From Solobacterium sp. (GTDB lineage: Bacteria; Bacillota_I; Bacilli_A; Erysipelotrichales; Erysipelotrichaceae): a DNA stretch of 9,243 nucleotides. The stretch spans positions 1 through 9,243 of the forward strand of contig JAFWCP010000079.1 in the NCBI GenBank assembly GCA_017536845.1, written 5' to 3'. Made by a program: the position numbers and the translations under genes. The notes beneath the pieces were generated by a model, which searched no databases, had not been told where the DNA came from, and worked only from the letters and a program-made list of their open reading frames with translations. Shown piece by piece: positions 1 to 7,453 of this stretch (position 1 is the stretch's first letter; each line of letters begins with the position of its first letter).

Positions 1-13
1 GCTTCACGCCGCG

Positions 14-946
14 TCATGAGGGCGAGATACTTATGGAAATGCCGTAGTTTTTCAAAGAGGCTTCGACGATCTCCCGTTTCGGCAGTACGGCGCTCTGTTT
101 CTTCAGTTCTTCGTTGACCTTTTCAATCAGGGCTGCACACGGGCTTAACAGGATGGCGCTGGCCATCGGGTCATGCTCGGCCTGGGAAAGCAGGTCGGCC
201 GCCACATAGGCAGGATCGGCACCTTCATCCGCAATGACGAGGATTTCGCTGGGGCCGGCAATCATGTCGATGTCCACGGTGCCGTAGACCAGCCGTTTGG
301 CGGAAGCGACATAGACGTTGCCGGGGCCGGTGATCTTATCAACCCGGGCAATGCTTTCCGTCCCATATGCCAGGGCGGCAATGGCCTGGGCGCCGCCGAC
401 CTTGTAGATTTCGGTAACACCGGCAAGCCGTGCCGCAAAGGCGATGTTGGGATGGATGCCGCCGTTTTTGTCGGGCGGGGTGACCATGACAATTCTCCCT
501 ACCCCGGCAACTTTGGCGGGGATGGCGTTCATCAGCACTGAACTGGGATACTGGGCCCGGCCGCCGGGAACGTAGATGCCCACCGCTTCCAGAGGGATGA
601 CCCGCACGCCGAGATAGACACCGTCTTCCCTTTCCTGCAGGTAGGACTGCTGGATCTGGGCCTGATGGAAAGCGGTGATGTTGTCTTTGGCCCTGCGCAT
701 GGATTCCATGAAGAAGGGGTCGCACTTCGCGATGGCTGCGTCAATCTCTTCCTCGGATACCCTTAAGGCATCAAGCCTGACGCCGTCAAACCTTTCGGTA
801 TACTCATAAAGGACCTTGTCGCCTTCGGTTTTTACCTTCTGCAGGATGTCCGCCACCCTGGCAAGGATGTCCGGTGAAGCCTGTTCACTGCGGCTGTCAA
901 GATATGTTCTGAGTCTGTCTGAATTCTTTTCGATTGCTTTTAGCAT
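14..946 (-). CDS. hisD: Histidinol dehydrogenase, C-terminally truncated or frameshifted
   Basis: HisD oxidises L-histidinol to L-histidine in two NAD-dependent, zinc-dependent steps, the end of histidine biosynthesis in the cytoplasm. Recognisable blocks are the VGIYVPGG segment (residues 122-129), KVGGAQAIAALAYGT (182-196), KITGPGNVYVASAKR (204-218) and IAGPSEILVIAD (229-240). QAEHD at 255-259 supplies Gln255 and His258, which match the first two zinc ligands of the family. The frame ends after 310 residues, whereas HisD is usually about 420-440. The missing third carries the PEH catalytic Glu/His and the remaining zinc ligands (Asp, His), so this frame alone should be inactive. The start overlaps the hisG stop by 7 nt. 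The TGA at the end overlaps an ATG in another frame (15-17) that runs off the window with residues MTRREA. That could be continuing hisD after a frameshift or the start of a following gene. Identity is certain; the state of the 3' end is not. Confidence 0.9.
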   Translation of the reverse strand: MLKAIEKNSDRLRTYLDSRSEQASPDILARVADILQKVKTEGDKVLYEYTERFDGVRLDALRVSEEEIDAAIAKCDPFFMESMRRAKDNITAFHQAQIQQSYLQEREDGVYLGVRVIPLEAVGIYVPGGRAQYPSSVLMNAIPAKVAGVGRIVMVTPPDKNGGIHPNIAFAARLAGVTEIYKVGGAQAIAALAYGTESIARVDKITGPGNVYVASAKRLVYGTVDIDMIAGPSEILVIADEGADPAYVAADLLSQAEHDPMASAILLSPCAALIEKVNEELKKQSAVLPKREIVEASLKNYGISISISPS

Positions 947-1572
947 GCGTTTTCCTCCGGTTTCAGATCTTCCAGGAGATGCATGATCTCCTCACGTTTC
1001 ATTTTGAATGCTGCCTTGTTCACGATGACCCTGGCGCTGATTTCACATACGGTGTCATAGACGACAAGGCCGTTTTCCTTCAGGGTCGTGCCGGTTTCCA
1101 TGATATCGACGATGCCGTCGCATAAGCCCAGCACCGGGGCCAGCTCGACCGAGCCGTCAATCTTGATGATTTCAACATCCATGCCCTTTTCATGGAACCA
1201 GCTTCCTGCCACTTTCGGGTATTTGGTGCCGATCTTCACGTGGCCGTTGAGTTCCAGGGGGTTATGCCCTTTCAAACCGGCCATGATGAAGCGGCATTTC
1301 CCGATGCCAAGGTCCATCAGTTCGTAATAGTCGTCTCCCCCTTCCAGCAGGGTGTCCTTGCCGACAATGCCGACATCGGCCACGCCATGTTCGACGTAGG
1401 TGATGCAGTCATGCGACTTGACCAGGAAGTAGCGGTTGTCCTTGACGCTGTCAAAGAAGACAAGCTGCCTGCCTTTGTTCATCAACGATTCCACGCCATA
1501 GCCCCGGGATGCCAGGATATTCACGGTGGCTTTTTCCAGCCGGCCTTTTGTCAATGCGATGGATAAGCTCAT
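940..1572 (-). CDS. hisG: ATP phosphoribosyltransferase, short-form catalytic subunit
   Basis: HisG joins ATP and PRPP to give phosphoribosyl-ATP, the committed first step of histidine synthesis. At 210 residues this is the short form, which lacks the C-terminal ACT-like regulatory domain and needs HisZ; hisZ lies immediately upstream. The N-terminus ALTKGRL (6-12) and the PRPP-binding stretch around 140-169, with DGIVDIMETGTTLKENGL at 152-169, are diagnostic. The start ATG overlaps the hisZ stop as ATGA, and the stop overlaps the hisD start, so all three genes should be translationally coupled in one T-box-controlled transcript. No anomalies are visible in the frame. Confidence 0.97.
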   Translation of the reverse strand: MSLSIALTKGRLEKATVNILASRGYGVESLMNKGRQLVFFDSVKDNRYFLVKSHDCITYVEHGVADVGIVGKDTLLEGGDDYYELMDLGIGKCRFIMAGLKGHNPLELNGHVKIGTKYPKVAGSWFHEKGMDVEIIKIDGSVELAPVLGLCDGIVDIMETGTTLKENGLVVYDTVCEISARVIVNKAAFKMKREEIMHLLEDLKPEENAC

Positions 1573-2642
1573 ACATCCTCCTCATACACCAGGACAACAT
1601 CCTGGGTCTGCCGCATTTCCTTTGCTTTCTTCAAGGCTTCAATGCGGTTTTCGCCGATCCTGAGGGATACAGGGTTCACGGTTTCTTCCGGCAGCCTTTC
1701 CAGCAATGCGTCCAGCTTGATGCCAAAGCCGCAGGCCGGCAGGTCCCGGCCCAGCTTTTTCAGCAGGCTGTCATAGCGGCCGCCGCTTAAGACGCTGGTG
1801 CCGACGCTTTCGACATAGCCTTCAAAGATGATGCCGGTATAGTAGTCAAGATGGGGAATCTTGCCAAGGTCAAAGCCGATGTGCTCATAGCCAAGTGCCT
1901 GCAGGGTGCTGTTGAGCTCTTCCAGCGACTTCAGCAGTTCAGCCAGGGAATCGTCAAAGCAGTACTGCTTCATTTCTTCCAGCGCTGTCTTCCCACTGCA
2001 GAGCGGCAGCTTTGCAAAGAAGGTCCGCTGTGCCCTGTCCAGGTCCAGGGATGCCAGGTATTCATACAGGGCCGGCATCGACTTGCGGTCAGTCAGATCG
2101 GCAAGATGAGCAATCTGTTCCTCCGTCAGACAGGCAAGCAAGGCCGCCTTGCGGAACAGCCGGGGATCGCCGATTTCCAGGGTATAGGGCCCTGCTTCCA
2201 GTGCTTCCAGGGCGTCCATGGCGCACATCAGCACTTCGATATCGCCCTGTTCTTTTACGCCGATGCATTCAATGCCGCAGTCGGTCGCCTCATTCTGCTT
2301 ACCGGCAAACTTCTGACGGACCTTGTAGACATTGGCACAGTACCGGAAACGGAACGGCGGATTGGAACGGATATACTTTGTCGCGACCAGCCGGGCAATC
2401 GGCAGGGTCATGTCGGTGCGTAAGGCAAGCACCTGGCCGTCGTCATCGAGGAAGCGGTACATCTGCGCTTCCTTGAGGGTTGTAAAGGTGCTGGCATACG
2501 TATCATAGTATTCGATCAGCGGCGTTTCAATCGGGCTGTATCCGTATGAACGGTACACCTTCTCCAGCCGCTTTTTCAGCGCGTCTTTTTTCAGACATTC
2601 ACTTACGGAGAGGTCCCGCATCCCTTTTGGTATCTCTTTCAT
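1569..2642 (-). CDS. hisZ: ATP phosphoribosyltransferase regulatory subunit (HisRS-like)
   Basis: HisZ is a catalytically dead paralogue of histidyl-tRNA synthetase that forms a complex with short HisG, activates it and carries histidine feedback inhibition. The 357-residue protein starts with PKGMRDL (5-11). It has a motif-2-like segment FRFRYCANVYKVRQ (97-110), the DYYTGIIFEGY segment (266-276) resembling the HisA motif of HisRS, and a motif-3-like LSGGRYDSLL (285-294). It ends near residue 357, without room for the usual C-terminal anticodon-binding domain. Length plus the adjacent short hisG separate it from hisS. AGGAGG sits 6 nt before the second of two tandem ATGs and 3 nt before the first (2645), so I chose 2642. 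A longer GTG-started reading runs through the T-box terminator and is unlikely. It is the first gene of the his operon. Confidence 0.94.
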   Translation of the reverse strand: MKEIPKGMRDLSVSECLKKDALKKRLEKVYRSYGYSPIETPLIEYYDTYASTFTTLKEAQMYRFLDDDGQVLALRTDMTLPIARLVATKYIRSNPPFRFRYCANVYKVRQKFAGKQNEATDCGIECIGVKEQGDIEVLMCAMDALEALEAGPYTLEIGDPRLFRKAALLACLTEEQIAHLADLTDRKSMPALYEYLASLDLDRAQRTFFAKLPLCSGKTALEEMKQYCFDDSLAELLKSLEELNSTLQALGYEHIGFDLGKIPHLDYYTGIIFEGYVESVGTSVLSGGRYDSLLKKLGRDLPACGFGIKLDALLERLPEETVNPVSLRIGENRIEALKKAKEMRQTQDVVLVYEEDV

Positions 2643-2660
2643 CATCAGCCTCCTGTAAAC

Positions 2661-2684
2661 AAAAAACGTCCCCGTTAAGGGACG
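2661..2684 (-). terminator. Intrinsic terminator of the his T-box
   Basis: CGTCCC and GGGACG form a 6-bp stem with a 6-nt loop, followed by six U residues (2661-2666). The 5' arm CGUCCC is also used by the antiterminator, which is the expected switch. It lies just upstream of the hisZ ribosome binding site. Confidence 0.92.
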
Positions 2685-2919
2685 ATTCACGTGGTTCCAC
2701 CCAAATTCATCCCGGCCTCACGGCCGGAACCTCATGGGGTATCGGATAAGATACCCTCAGTGCGTAACGGGCACAGCCGTCATCCGCTACTGCGATTTCG
2801 CGGAAGCCGCTCCGGGATGTGTTTTCGCGCCGGCCTTCAGTGTTCCCTTCCACCTTGCGGAACTCTCTTGCGACTGAATCTTCCGGGGTACTTTTTCCCT
2901 TCACTGCGTTTTTGTATTG
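2661..2919 (-). promoter_or_regulatory. T-box riboswitch leader, histidine specifier CAC
   Basis: This leader binds uncharged tRNA to allow readthrough into hisZ-hisG-hisD. The T-box sequence GGGTGGAACCACG is at 2690-2702. Its antiterminator folds as GGG, bulge UGGAACC, ACG, loop, CGU, CCC, and is exclusive with the terminator next to it. Stem I can be drawn from the sequence: GGGA/UCCC at the base, an AGUA element on the 5' side of the specifier loop, CCGG/CCGG, UUCAGU/ACUGAA, an AGAGAG bulge (2863-2868) and a distal GUUCC/GGAAC hairpin. The specifier loop reads GAAAACACA; CAC (2819-2821), followed by A, fits histidine and the downstream genes. A 7-bp hairpin GGGTATC/GATACCC lies at 2736-2757 and a CCGGCC/GGCCGG hairpin follows it. 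Class and target are firm; helix borders are hand-drawn. The 5' end is inferred from the promoter. Confidence 0.93.
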
Positions 2920-2925
2920 CCTGAT

Positions 2926-2953
2926 ATCATACCACGTTCCAAACACAAGTCAA
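2926..2953 (-). promoter_or_regulatory. Promoter of the his operon
   Basis: TTGACT (2948-2953) and TATGAT (2926-2931) are separated by 16 nt, close to the vegetative sigma-A consensus. Initiation is expected near 2919, giving a leader of about 260 nt that contains the whole T-box. The -35 lies only 14 nt past the stop codon of the upstream peptidase gene. Confidence 0.85.
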
Positions 2954-2967
2954 TCAGAATTGTTGCT

Positions 2968-3678
2968 TTACCAGCCGTACTGCAGCGCCTCATACGCCTC
3001 GTAAAGCTCGTCAAGATTATCGCGGGTCAGCACAAACGCCCCGCCCAGCAGTTCCACATTTTCCCCATCCAGGATCATGCCGCCGTCATTGGGCATGCAT
3101 ACAACCGGCCGGTCCATGTCTTCGATGGAGCGGATGATGCCGGCCATGTGGGTTTCGCTTTCCTCATAATGCACGTCGATGTCAAAGCCGCCAATCAGCC
3201 CCAGCCCTTCCTGGATCTGGTAGGGATAGCCTTCCTCTTCGTTGAGGTGGTATTCGTCCAGCTGGACCAGAGCCCCTGCCGATGTCCCCATAACAACACC
3301 GTCAAATGCAGCAATGTCTTCTTTGATGCCCAGATCATACAGCCGCTGCAGCATCCAGTCAGGATAGCCGCCGGTGAAAAACAGAACCTCAGCATTTTCC
3401 AGCTTGCGCAAAGCGGAGTCCCGGTCATCCTCATAGTAGTTGATCCAGGAAATATCATCGTCATCAATGCCGAAAGCCCGAAACGGACGCACCAGCTCTT
3501 CATAGCCTTCCGTCCCCCGGCCGTATTTTTCCCGGTATTCATAGGCATCGGTGATCCAGCCTTCATCATAGGATAACGGAAGGATGAGCACCTTGCTGTG
3601 GGGAGGCAGGAGCGGTTCTAAAGAACCGTATGCCCAGGGCTCATCAAAGTTGGATATGTTCAAAAGCACATTGATCAT
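2968..3678 (-). CDS. Peptidase S51 / type 1 glutamine amidotransferase-like protein
   Basis: This is a 236-residue cytoplasmic protein of the dipeptidase E-like fold. The nucleophile elbow GTSAGA is at 131-136 with Ser133 as the likely nucleophile, preceded by the strand and glycine turn LFFTGG (99-104). DVHYEES around 168-174 provides a histidine (His170) where the family has its catalytic His. Length is close to E. coli PepE (about 229). Peptidase S51 members cleave N-terminal aspartyl dipeptides or cyanophycin-derived peptides; which substrate applies here cannot be told from sequence. AAAGGAGG ends 5 nt before the ATG, and a good promoter lies just upstream, so it is probably monocistronic. 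There is no terminator between it and the his promoter, so some readthrough into the his leader is possible. Family assignment is good; I do not assign pepE. Confidence 0.85.
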   Translation of the reverse strand: MINVLLNISNFDEPWAYGSLEPLLPPHSKVLILPLSYDEGWITDAYEYREKYGRGTEGYEELVRPFRAFGIDDDDISWINYYEDDRDSALRKLENAEVLFFTGGYPDWMLQRLYDLGIKEDIAAFDGVVMGTSAGALVQLDEYHLNEEEGYPYQIQEGLGLIGGFDIDVHYEESETHMAGIIRSIEDMDRPVVCMPNDGGMILDGENVELLGGAFVLTRDNLDELYEAYEALQYGW

Positions 3679-3704
3679 AGTGCCTCCTTTCCTGAAGAGA
3701 CTAT

Positions 3705-3733
3705 ATTGTATGCCTTTCCACCCGGGGAATCAA
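3705..3733 (-). promoter_or_regulatory. Promoter of the peptidase S51-like gene
   Basis: TTGATT (3728-3733) and TACAAT (3705-3710) are spaced 17 nt apart, followed by a short leader and a strong AAAGGAGG ribosome binding site before the ATG at 3678. No operator-like repeat is seen. Confidence 0.75.
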
Positions 3734-4418
3734 TTGCGGATTGGTTTTGTAAAACGGCATCCGGCAATAAAAAACAGAGATCGGTTAAGATCACCTGCTT
3801 TTCACATGTGCCTGTGTTTCAAGACTCATTGAGAATACGTGGAAGAGTTCATCGCTGCGATGCACCCGAAAGAGCCGTAACGCAAAGAAATGCCCGACTG
3901 GATGCAGCCATATAACAGCAGAGCAAAGGTTTTCCATGTTTCTGCAGCAATGACTGACTGATATTCTGAAAAGCCGCTTCCTTCTCTGGGATCTGCATAT
4001 CATGATCCATTGCGGCCGTAAGGTCGTACATATATTTCAAGGATAAGCCATGTTGGTATGGAAACTGACTGTGAAGGATACTGCAGAAAACACCAATTGC
4101 ATTTCCGGATGCAGGTTCAACAGCTCCATCCGCCAATGCAAACATCTGCTTCCCCTGTATGCTGTGCGGTCCTGTCATTGATCCTGCTGCCAATACCAAG
4201 ACGGACATCGGCATTCAAGAAGGTTTGCTGGAGAGATTGCCGAGGAAGAGATTCCTTTCTGAACGTTCTTCACACACAGACATCCGGCAGCCGGCAAAGA
4301 AGGATCTGACCTTCAGCTGTTAAGCCGGGTATGCAAAAACCCTGCCGCATCATCGCCAATTGTTCAAGAGCATAGACCCGTCCGCTAAGGTTCTCCGGAT
4401 ACGTGATCCACTGCCTTG
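3734..4418. other. Stretch without a convincing gene; probable gene remnants
   Basis: About 685 bases lie between the peptidase promoter and the end of the downstream lipoprotein gene. On the minus strand a 121-codon open frame (3849-4214) begins at an ATG with no ribosome binding site. It is preceded in the same frame by a TGA and a further 22-codon open stretch. A second open stretch (4270-4418) is in another frame and overlaps the lipoprotein 3' end. The peptides contain segments that read like folded protein, for example KYMYDLTAAMDHDMQIPEKE, but I recognise no family. The alternating open frames suggest a decayed gene. No tRNA, terminator with a U tract or repeat was found. Confidence 0.4.
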
Positions 4419-5516
4419 TCAGTTCAGTACCGTACATGCCCCATCCGCAATATCGCATGACAGATATCGGCTGACCATGTGACTGTTTCCGTTTTCATCC
4501 TGTTCTTCTTCATAATATCCGCCGATGATTTTCCCATTGATCACGCGCAGAATATCCGGGATCAGCGGCTGATCTGTCCACGCCGACGGAAGAATTCTCG
4601 TAATAATGGTGCCATCGTATGAACAGACTTCAAATACCGGCTCCTGTTCCTGTTTGTTTACAACATATACATACGCATCATCAAAATACTTGATCATTCG
4701 ATCGGCATCTGTTTCAAAGATCACGTTTTTATCTGCATCAAGGATACGGTTAGCCGTATTGACGCCGTTTTGATTTTCAGCAATCGAAACACAGCCCTTG
4801 TTGGCAAAACCAAGAATTCCTTCACAGATCCTTTCTTCTTCCATCTTCGTGATATTCAGCCGATATGATATGTATTGTGTACTGCTCTCATCTGACGGGC
4901 AGGAATAATAAAAGCAATCTCCGTCAGCAACCGGCAGAGAATAATAACCGTTAATGTGTCTTTCAAATAAACTGTGCCCTTTCAGATCATACACCGTCAA
5001 AGACATTCCATCATTTTCCTGATGTGTAATCAGAATTCTGTTTTTATGTACCAGGCCATAGGCAGGCTCATAGTCGAGTTTCATGATGGCTTTTCGGTTT
5101 GATCCGTCAAGATCAACTGAAGTCAGACGATAACTGTTTTCTCCATCTGCATTAAAATAATTGGAAAAGTACAGAATATGGTCATCATACAGCTGCATAT
5201 ATCTTTCCAGCGCAACATCCATATAGATAAGCTTTTCCAAGTCATTGTCGCCCCCAAGACTCATGGGCTTGTCGTTGCGCCACGCGGTCTCGTTGACAAA
5301 GACCTGCCTGCTGCCATGTTCGTAATACAGCAAGCGGTAAGAAGAGGCATTCATTTCATAGAATCCGTCAAGATACGGGGCAAGCTGTATCGGCCATTGA
5401 TTCACTGCCGGAAGATCCATCGGGTTCACTTCCGTCTCATGAAAACTCACAGACGATTCACAGCCGCTGAGCATTACCGACAATACTACGCATAATCCAG
5501 GCAAAAGTTTTTTCAT
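4419..5516 (-). CDS. Lipoprotein with probable beta-propeller fold
   Basis: This 365-residue exported lipoprotein has a start with a basic KK pair, a hydrophobic core and lipobox LSGC with Cys19 as the lipidation site. The rest is built of repeating short beta-strand units such as SYRLTSVDLDG, LTVYDLKG, SYRLNITK and FEVCSYDG, spaced as in TolB/DUF5050-type propellers. No enzyme motif is visible. I chose this start because AAGGAG lies 7-8 nt upstream and the signal peptide begins here; an upstream in-frame ATG (5549) would add 11 polar residues. It follows the sugar-binding-like lipoprotein gene with a gap of about 98 nt and no obvious promoter or terminator between, so the two are probably co-transcribed. 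An extracellular binding or sensing role is inference. Fold assignment is moderate, lipoprotein assignment strong. Confidence 0.75.
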   Translation of the reverse strand: MKKLLPGLCVVLSVMLSGCESSVSFHETEVNPMDLPAVNQWPIQLAPYLDGFYEMNASSYRLLYYEHGSRQVFVNETAWRNDKPMSLGGDNDLEKLIYMDVALERYMQLYDDHILYFSNYFNADGENSYRLTSVDLDGSNRKAIMKLDYEPAYGLVHKNRILITHQENDGMSLTVYDLKGHSLFERHINGYYSLPVADGDCFYYSCPSDESSTQYISYRLNITKMEEERICEGILGFANKGCVSIAENQNGVNTANRILDADKNVIFETDADRMIKYFDDAYVYVVNKQEQEPVFEVCSYDGTIITRILPSAWTDQPLIPDILRVINGKIIGGYYEEEQDENGNSHMVSRYLSCDIADGACTVLN

Positions 5517-5614
5517 ACAATGTCTCTCCTTACAATGAGTATGATTCAACTGACATATCCTTTCTGTCGTAATTCCAAACAGCCGGCAGCCATTTCACAT
5601 GATATGCTGAAAAA

Positions 5615-7453
5615 TCATGGAATCAGGTCCCCATCGACCATGAATTTTCTTCCTTTTTCGTCCTGGCTGTAAATAATTTGGGAACTTTCATACAATTCCG
5701 CAATATTCTCTTTCGTTGCCATAAGGTAAGGAACTTCGATCATCTGTTCCGTCGTTTCATGATTCAGATATTTCATCGCTGTATCCACCGCCGCCTTGCT
5801 GATAGAATTGCTGTCCCAGAGTGTTACGGCATATGCACCCCACTCTTCAATTGCTCTTTGTGCAAATTCAACATCAATTGTGTTATTAATGCCAATAGGT
5901 AATCCTTTGAAGTCATCTTCGGATTTTCCCCTGACCCACACCGTGCATGAGACTTTCACCTCACACGGCGTTCCATCGGTATGATACTCATACCGACTGG
6001 AGGCTGTTCCTCCCTCTTCCATTACAGAAGCTCTCATCGGTAGTGCCCCCGCTTTGATAAGAGGATGATTTCAATGCCTGATCCGCCAGGCTCTTTCATC
6101 CCTTACCTGCCACGTTCCGTGACCCCTATCCTTATCATATGCCCTTAGGTGCCCTCTTTATCCCCGCCGGTATGGATGATACCTGCAATATCATCAGGAC
6201 GTTCCGCTGTACGATACGTACTGATCCCGCCGGCATTTTTTTCAGGCTTCAGGAGACTTTCATTCAAGGGTTCGCCAGTATTCCTACATTCTCACCATAG
6301 GCATTTTATGGACCGCCGGCTTATCTTGCAAAGCCGTCTTCACCGGGCTTCATACCGCGGCCTTTCGGACCTGAGCCGCCGCATGCCGGAGGATTACGGA
6401 GGATGTTTCAAGTCGTTGCTCTCTCATTCCATCCTTCAGGTTCACAGTTGTCTTCTGATATTCACGTGCTGTATCAGAATCGCATGCTTTTCACATGCAG
6501 AACGTGTCGCACCATACAAGCCAGTAAATGTGATCTGAACGGGATGTTGATTTCTGCATTACCTCACTCATACCAGTGCTTGCCGCCGTAATGCAGCATA
6601 TTCCCAGTTCAATATTGTCGTGATTTTCTTTCAGCCAGTTGTCTGCTTTATCAACAAAGTTTTCAGCCATTTCAAGGGCATCACTTTCATCATATGAATA
6701 CCAGTTCTCCCCATATGTGTCATATAGTTTTTTTATCTGATTGGCATATGCTTCATCATCGTCAGCCCAGCGATCTGTCCGGAAGGTCCGGACATACCTG
6801 CCGGGCCAGTCTTCATTCGTCAAGCGGTCAGTCACCTCTTCCACATACGGATAGCCGTCATCGAAAAACCTGAATGATGTCCTTGCCACAGCATAATCAA
6901 TCTCACCACTGTGGTTTTTATCCAGCTCTGCCAATGGTATCTCGCGGATCAGTTCTTCTTCTGCCGTGAACATCTGTTCGAAGGAAGATACAATGAAAGC
7001 GGTCTGTTTTCCTTCCTGCATACATCGTTCTTTTTCTTCACTGAACACATCATCAATATTCGGCGGCAGAAGATCGATATCAAGGTAGATCAGCGCAACT
7101 CCTTTTTCCTGTGCCAGATCTGTGATCTCCCGGTAAGACTGACCATAATTGCGTGGATGAATCATGAGGACATCAGGCTGGTTTTCAATCGCCTCTTTCA
7201 GCCTGTCCATTTCATACCCAGGGTCATACTCCCCTGGACTTGATGTGATCCACTGCATTTCACTTTCGTCTATTCCTCTTTCTTCGAGCATATGTATGAT
7301 ACGATAAGCCAATTCTGCATTATCCGGATTGTTATATCCGGGAAATACACCAGCCACCTTGATATGTCTCTGCGTCGACCGGGCTGAACAGCTGCATAAC
7401 ACCATACATAAGCAAAGGACAAGACGCATTGCATTTATCCGTTTTCCTTTCAT
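5615..7453 (-). CDS. MglB-like sugar-binding lipoprotein, split by a group II intron (exon 1 6513-7453, exon 2 5615-5894)
   Basis: This is a type 1 periplasmic-binding-fold lipoprotein. Joining exon 1 (313 codons plus 2 nt) to exon 2 (1 nt plus 93 codons including the stop) gives one 406-residue frame with a TGT codon at the junction (Cys314, reading YWLVCGINNTIDV). The N-terminus has a lipobox LCSC with Cys22. IKVAGVFPGYNN (31-42) is the first strand and ligand loop. DKNHSGEID (178-186) matches the calcium loop of galactose-binding protein (DLNKDGQIQ in MglB). NIELGICC precedes the hinge and AAVDTAMKYLN with the following EVPYLMATKENIAEL is the typical C-terminal end. The usual NND and GVDALPEA sugar contacts are replaced, so ligand specificity is unclear. 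The start is chosen for AGGA 5 nt upstream and the signal sequence; an ATG at 7498 is poorer. No ATPase or permease is nearby. Without splicing the first part ends at TGA 6491-6493. Confidence 0.8.
5895..5971 (-). ncRNA. Group II intron domains V and VI (catalytic core and branch-point helix)
   Basis: Domain V spans 5938-5971 and is exactly 34 nt: ACGCCGUG pairs with CACGGUGU (one G-U), UGAGGU pairs with GUCUCA, closed by a GAAA tetraloop, with a 2-nt UG bulge on the 3' strand. The triad is CGC (5968-5970), the variant also known in group IIC ribozymes, rather than AGC. Domain VI follows: AAUCC/GGAUU and GAAG/CUUC around an AUGA loop. An unpaired A (5900) between GGAUU and CCU is the best branch-point candidate, 6 nt from the proposed 3' end, slightly nearer than the usual 7-8. 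All core pairs are intact, which argues that splicing is retained. Confidence 0.87.
5895..6512 (-). mobile_element. ORF-less group II intron (about 618 nt)
   Basis: This is a self-splicing ribozyme retroelement lacking its reverse transcriptase/maturase. The 5' end reads GTGCGAC (6506-6512), the classic group II boundary, and the 3' end reads ACCTAT, fitting the AY rule. Near the 3' end lies a textbook domain V and a domain VI hairpin. EBS1 candidate CGTACAG (6207-6213) pairs over 7 bp, with two G-U pairs, to the last exon bases TTGTATG (6513-6519). Domain IV holds only small hairpins, such as the 9-bp stem at 5976-5996, so there is no room for a maturase. Splicing or mobility would need a maturase supplied in trans or pure ribozyme activity. 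It is in the sense orientation of the host gene, and excision restores the frame. The 3' boundary could be off by a base or two but the frame demands 5895; EBS2 and EBS3 were not assigned securely. Confidence 0.88.

Noticed and set aside
173..2423. Long plus-strand open frames across hisD, hisG and hisZ
   Set aside because: They are antisense shadows of GC-rich coding sequence, with no ribosome binding sites or recognisable protein features.
2643..2690. Longer hisZ starting at GTG 2690
   Set aside because: The extension is encoded by the T-box terminator hairpin and U tract, and the AGGAGG site points to the ATGs at 2642-2645.
2707..2946. A 79-codon minus-strand frame in the his leader
   Set aside because: It lies wholly in the T-box RNA structure, begins upstream of the transcription start and has no ribosome binding site.
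4270..4458. A 62-codon minus frame overlapping the end of the propeller lipoprotein gene
   Set aside because: No ribosome binding site, its start is in the lipoprotein gene in another frame, and no family is recognised; treated as possible remnant only.
5895..6037. Separate gene starting at ATG 6037 with a 140-residue product
   Set aside because: Its first 47 or so codons lie in intron domains IV-VI; only the part from 5894 down resembles a binding protein and it belongs to exon 2.
3796..6497. 13-nt direct repeat TGCTTTTCACATG at 3796-3808 and 6485-6497
   Set aside because: A match of this length is expected about once by chance in a window this size, and the two copies share no context.
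6491..6512. C-terminus of the first lipoprotein part read through to TGA at 6491 (residues GATFCM-like tail)
   Set aside because: These codons are the 5' end of the group II intron; the tail is not part of the mature protein if the intron is spliced.
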